In this document: piece by piece, positions 55,681-64,000 of the stretch
Layout of the letters: each line of letters starts with the position of its first letter
How positions within the stretch are numbered: the first letter of the stretch is position 1
Assembly: GCA_918807975.1 (NCBI GenBank)
Contig: OU964929.1
Coordinates: 17,811,197 to 17,875,196, forward strand
DNA: 64,000 nucleotides
DNA from: Aplidium turbinatum
Lineage: Eukaryota; Chordata; Ascidiacea; Aplousobranchia; Polyclinidae
Direction of reading: 5' to 3'
Translations under genes and position numbers: made by a program
The notes under the pieces: generated by a model
What the model saw: the letters and a program-made list of their open reading frames with translations, nothing else
Told to the model about the DNA's origin: nothing
Database searches by the model: none

Positions 55681-56097
55681 TTACAAATCAATTCGTTTGC
55701 CATTCACAATTAGATTTATGTCACCAGGCGAATTAACCCACTTAAACGTTTGCCCGCTTTGTTTGGCTGTTTTCACAAATGGTAACAATTGTTTTTTTGT
55801 TATATAACAATTTTTCAAAGATTTTAACGATTTAAATATCATTTCCCTCTGCAGCATGGTTCCAACTTTAAATATAATCGGGCGTGTTGTACTTACACCA
55901 GTTGCACGTCCTTTCGTTGTTGATCCCAGACGATGACAATCGACAATGTCTAGGTCGTCACATTTCAGTGTATTATTCAGTAGATTCTTAACTTTTTCCA
56001 CTGTTTTTGCGTTTGTTTCCCATGCTTCTTCTTTGATTCCATGAATGAGAATATTCATTCTTTTACTGTATTGCAAAATGCGATAACGTTGAAGCAA
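55681..56097 (-). pseudogene. LINE ORF1-type RNA-binding protein, partial
   Basis: The frame reads KRMNILIHGIKEEAWETNAK, DIVDCHRLGS, TTRPIIFKVGTMLQREMIF and KQSGQTFKWVNSPGDINLIV. This is the RRM plus C-terminal domain pattern of L1-like ORF1 proteins, which coat LINE RNA. The usual N-terminal coiled coil is missing, so the copy is truncated. The nearest endonuclease piece (57244-57690) lies upstream on the same strand, so the two need not come from one element. Confidence 0.7.
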
Positions 56098-56199
56098 CCT
56101 GTAGTAACCTGAACAAATTAAATGAAATTTTTAAAACCTGTAAAAATCAAATGAAATTTATTTTTAAATATATAACCTGTGAAAATCAAAAGGAATTTA

Positions 56200-56940
56200 T
56201 TTTATTTTGAAGTACTTGAGCTTAAATTTGTTTCTATGACGACATTTACCCACTAGTTCCAAACGCTTGTTCAGAAGGTGGCCACTATCAGCCTTTAGAA
56301 TGGCCAGCTTTTCAGCCAAACAGAGGCCACAATTATTACGACCACCTCCACTATAAGGCCGAGCGGCGAGCACACTAGCGCACAGCTATGGATTGTCCAA
56401 TGTCCATGTTATTTTACGATCAACACTCTTGTCCATAAGGTCCCAAACTGCCTTAGATAGTTCCGTGCTGTTTCATTTAGACCTATCCATGAAGGAACAT
56501 TTATATATGGTTGGAAAAACGTTTTTTAAAAGTAGTTTCACAAAAACCAGCAAAAACCAATGTAATTAAGAACCTTCAGGTCGTTATTAATGGTGGCTTT
56601 GTAAACAACAGCCTTCTGCAAGCATTGCCCATTCGAAGGACAATCTGGCTTTACCCTACAATTGCAACCAGGCTGAGATGGTTCATTATCAGCCTGCAAT
56701 ATTGATTTATTGTGGGAGGATATGATGCTTGCAACATTCGGAGTACAGCTGTAGCTCAGCTTAATAGTATTACGGTTGAATATTTTATGCAATCTATGAT
56801 GGGGCGGAAAGTGGATGGAAATGAGTTTGAGAAATTCCTTACCAATGTTGCTATCAACCTGCAAGCTGAAAGGAGGATTAAACCATAAAATTTTTCGACT
56901 CATTTTCCTAGAGTTTGAAATATCATATATAATCAACAAA
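56200..56940 (-). mobile_element. Penelope-like retroelement, 3' fragment (broken)
   Basis: From 56939 down: KLISIHFPPHHRLHKIFNRN, TIKLSYSCTPNVASIISSHN, a Cys cluster (CNCRVKPDCP, GQCL), KAVVYKAT and NYIG. These are the linker, Cys motif and start of the GIY-YIG nuclease of Penelope-like elements. Further down, AVWDLMDKSVDRKITW and CGLCLAEKLAILKADSGHLL, then NKRLELVGKCRHRNKF, match the end of that nuclease domain. It is a broken fossil cut at about 56940, where a P2-like fragment begins. Confidence 0.75.
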
Positions 56941-56944
56941 TAGT

Positions 56945-57243
56945 TTATTTAAAAAATGAATGACATGACGAATGGCATAAACATAACCCAAAGAAGGTGG
57001 ATTATGTAAGGGTGCATGTCAATTTTATGTGAACAAACATTTTAATTTAATAGTTCAAACACTTTTCTCTAAATTTTAATTTATTTTTCTTCGTCGGAAT
57101 GCAATAAGAAACGATATTGTGGAATAAAATACAAAATTCTCTAAACAAACAGAAGGCGTCGTTGGATTTTCAAAACATCGCCGAATGGGGAACTTGTCAA
57201 AAAAGGCTGTCGCCGAATCGGACCCACCGAAACAGGCCATTCC
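56945..57243 (-). mobile_element. P2-family end fragment
   Basis: The right edge reads CGCCGAATCGGACCCACCGA, then AACAGGCCATTCC; reversed this is the P2 left end (GGAATGGCCTGTTTCGG). The interior resembles the arm of the large P2 foldback (GACATGACGAAT, TTTAATTTAATAGTTCAAAC). It cuts into a LINE endonuclease at 57243. No opposite end or duplication is visible, so it is truncated. Confidence 0.7.
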
Positions 57244-57690
57244 GATGTCTGCAAACAACACCTATGATATTTTTTTTAGAATTGGAATGAGACAGCTCTA
57301 TCCACATGTTTTCACAGTCTTTGATTATAAATTGTAGAACGTAGATCTTTCCTTTCAGAGTAAATGATTGAATTATGAACATTCTAATGCCACCAGCATT
57401 GGTTGGAGAATCAGCTTGTATAAAGTTTATATTCAGCAATATTAACTAGTGGATTTTCCACTTTCAATTTTGTTTCCGTTATGCACATTATAATTATATT
57501 AGGTTTAAAATCCAAGTCATTCATTCTTCTAATTTAAATTTGTTTTTTATTTAGCTAACCGTGTTGAAGTGAAATATCGAGAAATGTTTTTTTGATCCTT
57601 GCTTTAGTTTTGTACGAATTTCAGCAACATCTGCATACTGCATACGAAGGTTTTCTTCAATGTTTTTTCTGATTCGTAGTAGGGTGCATC
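57244..57690 (-). pseudogene. LINE apurinic-type endonuclease fragment
   Basis: The - strand reads MNDLDFKPNIIIMCITETKL (the catalytic Glu of the TETKL box, near 57500), then PTNAGGIRMFIIQSF, NMWIELSHSNSKKNIIGVVC and RH at 57243. This is the EEP endonuclease fold of non-LTR retrotransposons, which nicks the target DNA. It changes frame near 57410 and is interrupted by the P2 fragment. Confidence 0.7.
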
Positions 57691-59640
57691 ATTTACCCCA
57701 AAAATGTTAAAACTTTTGTCATTTCATCCTAAGTTGTTTTTACTTGTAAGGTTAGCTTTGTAAAAGACTACTTTAAAATTTTGTGTCATTTAGATAAAGT
57801 TTAACCCACCAGCCGGCCATTATTTAAGGCCACCTACAACACTTTTTGATGATTTTTGCCACTAGAGCACGCTGTGCATAATAAGCAACTAACAGTTTAG
57901 TTTCAGCAGATGCCTCTCTTCTTACTAATTCATTAAAAAAATGGTCAAAATAAGATGAGAGGCTGCAGAAATGTAGGGAGTTTTGTTCATTTTTATGCTT
58001 AAGGGCGCCTCTAGTGGTGATAATACATTATCAAATAACTAGCTTATTTGTTATCCAAATCTAATGAAACTGATGCCTAACCCCTATTTTCGAGGGTGGA
58101 GAATGTATTTTTGATGCTTGGTTTTAACAGATTTAGTACTGAATGACAAAAACATCATTATTTTTATTTTACGCTATGCAAAAGATGAAATCGGTTTTTT
58201 ATATTAGTTTACACAAAATGAGATGTTTAATGGAGAACTTAAGCAATGGCTATATCATTGACACTTCAAGTGAGGCAAATTATCATTAAAGTAGAAGTAA
58301 ATACACACTCTTTTTTTAGAATAAGAACAACCTTTATGAGAATATGAGCCTATAATGTTTGCATAATTTATGAACAAGCTAAGGCACGATTGACCATAAG
58401 TCTTCTCCAATGTAAAAATCATGGGATGTAACAAAAAATAACAAACTTCACAAAACGGCAAATCTTCAACAACTGCCCTCTTCCGAAAATTTTACCTGAA
58501 TAGTGAATAAAGGTTATTCATATGTTATGTATAACATTTTTTTTCCAAAACACGAAATATTTTTCATCACCCACTCTTTAATTCTGAATATATATTTTTT
58601 TGGTGATAATCCACTTCTAGCTACTTGCGTCTACCTTACAAAACAATTTATTTCAGGCGAAAACTTTGCAAATACGGACAAAGATTGTGAATTGGGAGCA
58701 GGATTTTGGCGGAATCGGAAAAATCCTTAATGTGTAAATGCCCAGTTGGGGAAATTCGTGGATACAACAAATCTTTTAATTGCACGTTTATTTTGGAATA
58801 AATTTGCTTCCATTTGACATGGTTAGCTCCTGCATACCTACTGATTATTTTCACATAGTTTCATCATCCGAAAAAAAAACCCTTGGCGTAATGGATCCCG
58901 AAAACGATGTTGGTCTGTAGGAAAATATGTATGAATTACTGCGGATTCGCAATTTTCCTAATTCTTGTTTATTTAGTGAAAAAATATCAATCTAAACATT
59001 TTAGAAATTAAAATCAACAACACAGCATAAGAAACACAAAAACAACACGGAGGAATTAAAATGATTTGACAAAGTCTTCAAATATTTTGACTCGCTCTGC
59101 GTGACGAGTGCTTGCGATACTTACTATGGCATCATAATTAGTACATTGCCATTTGTTGCCTTTAAGAAGCAGCATGGATATGGATACAACAGATATTATG
59201 TCACATGCTGGAAAAATGGAGATGTCCGGATTTAAATGACCTGGGACATTTATCGAAGTTCCTAGGCTAGTTGCCACGTCCTTAAGAGTTATTTCAATTA
59301 ATTTTCATTTGTGTTGTAGGACTGTAGGTGTGTATTGCATATTTTTCTGTAACTTACTTAGAATTTATCAAAACTTTCCTTCCAATCCATCACATATTTT
59401 GGTACCTAGTAAGTCCATTTTGATGGTGTAGAGTAACTTTGCCATCCATCATGCTTTGTGCAAGGCACCTGGTCTGTTGAATGCCTGAAAGCTATCTTTT
59501 GTATTGGCATCACCGAGTTAGAGTAGAGTTGAAGTAGCCAGTTCTTTGTAGTCACCTCTGGTGCATGGTTTCTTTAGGTAACTGGTTGTTCTGGAGGATC
59601 AAAAACGTCAAAGTTTTTACCTGTTGTTGGAATTAAAGCA
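57691..59640. other. Long stretch without a recognised gene
   Basis: AT-rich with only short open frames on both strands (for example 58648-58854 and 59056-59277 on the - strand), none matching a family I know. I see no tRNA, repeat array or clear inverted repeat. It may be unique host DNA or old, eroded repeats. Confidence 0.4.
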
Positions 59641-59658
59641 AAATACTGCTTAAATCTG

Positions 59659-59921
59659 CGGTGGGATGGCGCAACGGATAAGGCGTTGGCTTTCCAATTA
59701 TGCAAACCTGGTTCGACTCCCGGCTAGGCTGGTTGTTGAAAACACCGCTCACCTCTACCCAGGGTGTAATAAATTGGGTAGGCGTAGTTGCTGAAGTAAA
59801 GGCAGCCGAGAGAAAGGAACTGGCCACCCTACTCTCCTTAGTGCTGAAGGCTTAGTACAATGAGAACCTTATCTTCTCATACCCAACACTTGAATCAAGT
59901 ATGGGACCCACCTTTACCTTT
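59659..59921 (+). repeat. tRNA-derived SINE, family 3, with 14-bp target duplication
   Basis: The head GGGATGGCGCAACGGATAAG carries the A box, and GGTTCGACTCCCGGC the B box; it resembles a tRNA of the Arg/Trp type. The body includes CTCTACCCAGGGTGTAATAA and AAATTGGGTAGG, ending CACCTTTACCTTT. Exact flanking duplication ACTGCTTAAATCTG (59645-59658 and 59922-59935), showing insertion by LINE machinery and recent age. Confidence 0.92.
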
Positions 59922-59935
59922 ACTGCTTAAATCTG

Positions 59936-60745
59936 TTAAAAACGTTAATATCTGGACTCCGTGATGCTTCAATTTTTAGATTGTCTCAAACATCAGTTCA
60001 AAACTTCACCCATGTGGTGAGGACATGCAAACCAGAGCAGAGGCTTTGAGAGAGCTTTTTGCATAGCAACACATGCAGCATTTTGAGCTCCAGAGTTAGA
60101 GCCTGTGCAGCTTGATAACAAAATGAGGTCTGTTGCTGTCAATGGATGTACGTCTTGTACGGCTACGCTCGTAACCTAATTAACCAATGTCGGGAAACGA
60201 AATAGAAAAACAACAATTTGGAAGGGCATTCAAAAATATTATCGTATTATTACATCATAAAAGAGTTAAGCTGATGAATAATATTATCCAAAATTGTACA
60301 GAACTCCGAATTACAGCAAACAAAATTAAATTAAACAAAAAAGGAGTTATGACATACGAAAACAGTTCAGATTTATCTTCTTCTGAAAATTGGTATGTTC
60401 AGTTACAATAATTTGTCTACGTCGTTTCTTTTTTGGCGATGGTTAGAGCATCAAGCCTGGGCTCGAAGGATCTTATCACTTAGTTAAATGCGTAAAAAAT
60501 TGGCTGCCGACTTTGCTGGTTGCTGGCCTAAATTAGCTTTTCTTTAATTTGCATTTTCTTTGCAAAGCCTTGGTCAAATTTGATAAACTTACTGTTGGGC
60601 TGATTGCAATTAAATTCTTTTTCAACTTTTCTAAACTTGTCATAATTCCAAGCCTTTAAATTTTTTATTTGTCCAAACTGTGAATTTGGACTTAGACAGC
60701 AATAAATTCAACTGCTGACTTGGGAACGAGATAAGGTCAGTTGTA
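59936..60745. other. Unassigned stretch
   Basis: A short open frame (60187-60411, +) has a basic helical product, but no family is recognised. Otherwise nothing is seen. Confidence 0.35.
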
Positions 60746-61340
60746 TTGAGCTATAAAAGCAGTTTGCACTTCCGTGTTATATATGTGTTTTGTGTTAAAT
60801 GTTTTGCAAATGCATCCGCTATAGCTGGTACAACTTTTGTCTGTGTATACTGTATAGCCACTGTATCTCTGATTGGGCGTTGGATTGATCTATGGGAGTC
60901 CAACTCAGTTGCTCATGGACAAACGTGGCGAGGTCATGTTTCCTGCTGATGGTTGTGAGTGTGAAGTCAGGTAAGGTAATTTACCAACTTATCCGCAGAT
61001 GTGCAGTGGGTCTCCTGGAGGAGAATAACGAGGGCTTGATGTTTTGTGGCCAGGTATTCGATGATGCTGAGTTTGCTGGCCGTAATGCCCTCAGTGTTCA
61101 GCTGCAGTACGGTGGGTCGGTACTTTTCGACAGAGGAGCTGCCTCACCCTGAGAAGGGCGTTTCCCTATCCACCCTGTGCTGAACCTGGGCCTGGTTTGC
61201 TCGGGTGTGACAAGCTTCGCTTCGCATATTTCTTTTGTGTCTTGAAGATATGGTACTGACGGGAGAGACCACGAGAAGGTGGTTGTTCTTCCTCCCCAGG
61301 TTTAATAATTAGTGGGTAAAAAGAATTTGAAAACTTTAAG
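60746..61340 (+). other. GC-richer block with TATA-like box and weak U1-like segment
   Basis: GAGCTATAAAAGCAG at 60747-60761 looks like a TATA box. The next 500 bases are clearly less AT-rich than their surroundings. An open frame at 60892-61152 has no recognised product. At 61252-61302 the run GGGAGAGACCACGAG, then AAGGTGGTTGTTC and CCCCAGG, resembles part of U1 snRNA stem-loop I, but the usual 5' end ACTTACCTG is absent. It could be an snRNA-derived repeat or chance similarity. Confidence 0.3.
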
Positions 61341-61980
61341 TCTGTAAAATTGTCTACATTGATTTTTGCATAATCCAATGAATATAATTAAAATCTCCCA
61401 TGATGTAGCATTTAGATGTACTGATGTTATTAATGCACTCACTAAGAAGATCAAGAAGTTCTAAATTTGACTTTGCATCCAATGCAGGTGCTCGATAAAT
61501 GCTTCCACTGATCACTTGTTTACCACCAACAAAAATATGAACAAAAAGAGACTCAAATACTTTTTCTTTCATAATGGTTAGATCATCACACTTTGTATAC
61601 AATCATACATGATATCACATTTTAAGTATATTCCTACCCCTCCACCGCGACTGTTTATTCGAGCATTTGATATGAATGTATAGCCCGGTAGGTTTAGGTA
61701 AGGACCTTTTGAATTAGACGGAATCCATGTCTTGATAACATAAATTAGATGAGTACTGATGGGTATAGACATCAGCAGGGCCTCAAGTTTGATGAATTTT
61801 TTTACATTGATAATAGTCTGAGCATTGATACATAATGAAGAGAAGACTGGCTCCAGTGAGCAGTCCATTTTTAGTTTGTTAACAGTTCTTGAGTCTAAGT
61901 ATGTTTCAGATAATGTTAGGCATAAAAAAAGGTCATCTATGTCATTGGTGTTTGTGTAAGATATACTAGTAAACATGTCA
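61341..61980 (-). pseudogene. LINE endonuclease domain, partial
   Basis: From 61980 down: NAQTIINVKKFIKLEALLMS, a V-KTW box, LPGYTFISNARINSRGGGVG, then after a frame change near 61590 FVGGKQVISGSIYRAPALDA and CYIMGDFNYIHW. These are the EEP endonuclease motifs of CR1/Jockey-like LINEs: the GYxxxxxxR block, GGVGIY, SIYR-P and the GDFN box. The expected Glu of the SET/TET box lies in a degraded stretch. No reverse transcriptase follows within the sequence read, so the copy is truncated. Confidence 0.75.
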
Positions 61981-62429
61981 TTCAGGTGGTCAAGTTTGAG
62001 TTTAGGATTTGATGCACTGTTGCTTACAACCAGTGTGGCTTACAACCAGTACTTCGTTATTGGATAGATGGACAAAAGGAGGATTCCAGTAACTGTACAT
62101 TGTACATGTCCATGTTTTTGTGTCATGGTAATTTGCACTTTTTTTACAGCATTTGACATGAACTTCAATGGGACAAGTTAAACAGTTAATAAATTTTTGA
62201 TTTTTTTCTGATTGTTTTCATGCAATTGTTACATTTTGGTTTTGTCTTCATAAACTTGAAAAATAAAAAGGTATAAAATAGGGTTGGTGCAAAAGCTAAG
62301 CTTTTAAAAGTTCAAGGGAATGCACCAATTAAAAAGGTTCCTGAGTTTGGTTTTACTGTCGTTTGTAATAATATTTAATATGGTTTGCTTAACTTTAGAA
62401 TAGTTGAAAAACAGCATAATGTTATTAAC

Positions 62430-63032
62430 AAAATAGTTTAAGAAGATGTCTTATGGTTTAAGATTTTTGGAATGTCTGAAAAATCATCTATGACTCGCCT
62501 TTTATTATCCCAAAAGCGCCACACAATTCCTTTGGATGTCCAGATATCCTTGAAGCCAAAGGCATCTCTCTCGCTTGACGAAGGAGTGCAAGACATCGCT
62601 TGGTCAAGGACTCTGATCGACAGTTTAGGACCATCAACATTTTTTAATTTACTTTTGCAATAGAAAATTTCATCCCTTGTCATCCTTCTAACTAATTTAA
62701 TAATTATTGTATAGTTTATTTAGTTTTTTTTATGGTAAGGGGTGGCATGCATCTATGTCTCTCACTGTAAGACAATTTGTTGGTTTAATAACTTTGTTTA
62801 ATTTTTTTAGTACATATTCAGCATAATTAACGTTACTTCCCTTGTTTGGTGTATCATTACATCTATGCAGTATGAGGCAATTGCTTCGCTCATACTGCTC
62901 CAAGTCATCCAGCTTGCGATCTGCCCTGTATGCAGACTGTTGAAGGTGCCAAACATAGTCTTGAAGAGCATAGACCTGTTTGGATAGCTCCATCAGCTCC
63001 ACCTGTTGGATCCTGCTACAGCCCATCTGCAA
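62430..63032 (-). pseudogene. LINE ORF1, partial (two frames)
   Basis: 63032-62730 encodes a coiled-coil stretch (QQVELMELSKQVYALQDYVW, RKLDDLEQYERSNCLILHRC) that leads into an RRM-like region. 62683-62438 encodes TRDEIFYCKSKLKNVDGPKL and FGFKDIWTSKGIVWRF, the C-terminal domain of such ORF1 proteins. The frame changes between them. It lies 5' of the endonuclease piece at 61341-61980 on the same strand, so the two probably come from one LINE. Confidence 0.7.
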
Positions 63033-63264
63033 AAGATGAAGACACAGTAACAGCAGGGGGTGCGGCAGTGGTTAGGTCATTATTGTACTTTTGTTCATAC
63101 TGTTTTTGTCTTTTCAAAATCTCGGTATTTTAATTTTGAGTTAGTTAATATGATATTATTAGCAAAATTACAGGAACCTATACAATGCCTGCTACTCCAG
63201 CATTCCCTGAAACTTATTCAAGTAGAATGTTTTTTGTAAAACCTTTCTCGTGAAAGAAATACGG

Positions 63265-63965
63265 TATGTAGAATTCTGGAATCCCTACCTCTGCATACTT
63301 TTGCTTTAGGATAGTATCACATTGAAGTTCCACTAACTCCATCTGCAATTTCTACAGCAAATAGAGTTGAAAAAAGTCGAAATTGCGGCTCTAATACTTC
63401 AAATTCTGCAAAACGCACGTCAAATTGCTGAAGTAAATTAGACAACTCATCTGTATATTCATTCATGCATTCGGCTTCAGCTTTTCCAAAAAAGTTGAGA
63501 AATGAGCCAAATTCCCTTCACCCAACTGCTTCATCCATAAATATAGTTTGACTTTGAATGATTTCACATGGTCATACATCTGTGCAATAATTTGTTTTTT
63601 ACCTTGAAGCTTCAAGTTCAATTCATTTAAATGATGTGTAATTAGCAAGATTGCATTGGAAAGTAGCATCAGCCAACAAAGGAACCGCCCTGTTTTTCAT
63701 TTTCATGAATGAAGCGATTGTATTTCTGAGTGTAAAGAAACGCTTCAAAACATTTCCACGACTCGACCATCTTACTTCAGTATAATAATAAAGTAGTTCA
63801 CCGTACTCAGAGTCCATATCTGCAAGAAATGATTTGAACTGCCTGTGGTTCTACTCCCGAGATTGTATAAGTTGACTGTTTTAACTACAACATCCATCAC
63901 TTCCTTCATTTGTAGACACAGTGATCAGAAGTTTGGTTTCCTTTTAATTTTCGTTTGTGGGAATA
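63265..63965 (-). pseudogene. hAT transposase fragment of the GTF2IRD2/ZBED5-like group
   Basis: From 63965 down: VMDVVVKTVN, MDSEYGELLYYYTEVRWSSR, GNVLKRFFTLRNTIASFMKM, LNELNLKLQGKKQIIAQMYD, HVKSFKVKLYLWMKQLGEGN, then QMELVELQCDTILKQKYAEV and GIPEFYIPYF near 63255. This order matches the middle and C-terminal part of hAT transposases that gave rise to vertebrate GTF2IRD2/ZBED5/FAM200-type genes. Frame changes show it is broken, and the hATC dimerisation block is missing. Confidence 0.78.
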
Positions 63966-64000
63966 TACCATATATTTTAAATGATAGTTTGTGAATTTGA

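Noticed and set aside
61252-61302. U1 snRNA gene
   Set aside because: Only a partial resemblance to stem-loop I; the 5' splice-site-pairing end and the Sm site are not seen. Kept only as a low-confidence block.

Overview
The window is eukaryotic DNA from an invertebrate animal, probably a marine one; I cannot name the species. The evidence is Pao/BEL-type LTR elements, tRNA-derived SINEs, pogo, hAT, Mutator-like and mariner transposons, a Penelope-like element, several LINE pieces and canonical GT-AG introns. The DNA is AT-rich and I find no convincing host gene, operon or CRISPR array. Nearly everything recognisable is mobile DNA, and much of it is nested. Many boundaries can be placed to the base because target-site duplications (TSDs) are still legible.

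Layout. 1-1822: end of a phrase-repeat inverted-repeat element, then the C-terminal remnant and right end of a hAT transposon. 1880-14817: BEL element A (+ strand, TSD GCTCC), which carries a phrase-repeat element (3275-4748), a non-coding LTR element (7758-10181, itself holding a SINE) and a hAT (12148-12844). 15076-31126: BEL element B (- strand, TSD ATGGC), which carries a young BEL element C (18242-24233, TSD ACCAT, identical LTRs), an LTR-like block (24309-25660, TSD GCTAT) and a second copy of the same SINE. A and B face each other across about 250 bases, so 1880-31126 is a very large inverted repeat.

31132-43260: small inverted-repeat elements, a hAT with a second hAT inside it, and a pogo-like transposase gene. 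That gene is split by a foldback element which is itself split by a hAT. Next to it is an element with TATAAGGCGCA repeats, split by a piggyBac-like TTAA element. 43266-48061: a SINE pair, an uninterrupted 509-codon pogo/Tigger transposase, and a decayed transposon with GGGTCATT ends. 48980-53080: a phrase-repeat element next to an intron-containing Mutator-like transposase gene on the - strand. Its introns hold a mariner and a 5'-truncated LINE, and the LINE holds a further phrase-repeat element. 53081-57690: a second pogo-like copy, an unnamed repetitive protein family, LINE ORF1 and endonuclease pieces, and a Penelope-like fragment. 57691-64000: sparse sequence with a SINE that has a 14-bp TSD, a LINE carrying ORF1 and endonuclease, and a hAT transposase fragment.

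The most distinctive signal is a set of elements whose ends are many copies of a 13-16 base phrase in inverted arrangement (TTCGGCAAAATGTC; TTCGGCGAGTCCGA or TTCGGTGAGTCCGA; TTGGTCGACAGGACAA). They make 8-9 bp TSDs, and some have telomere-like TTAGGG runs inside. They look like one mechanistic class of non-autonomous DNA transposon written in different sequence dialects.
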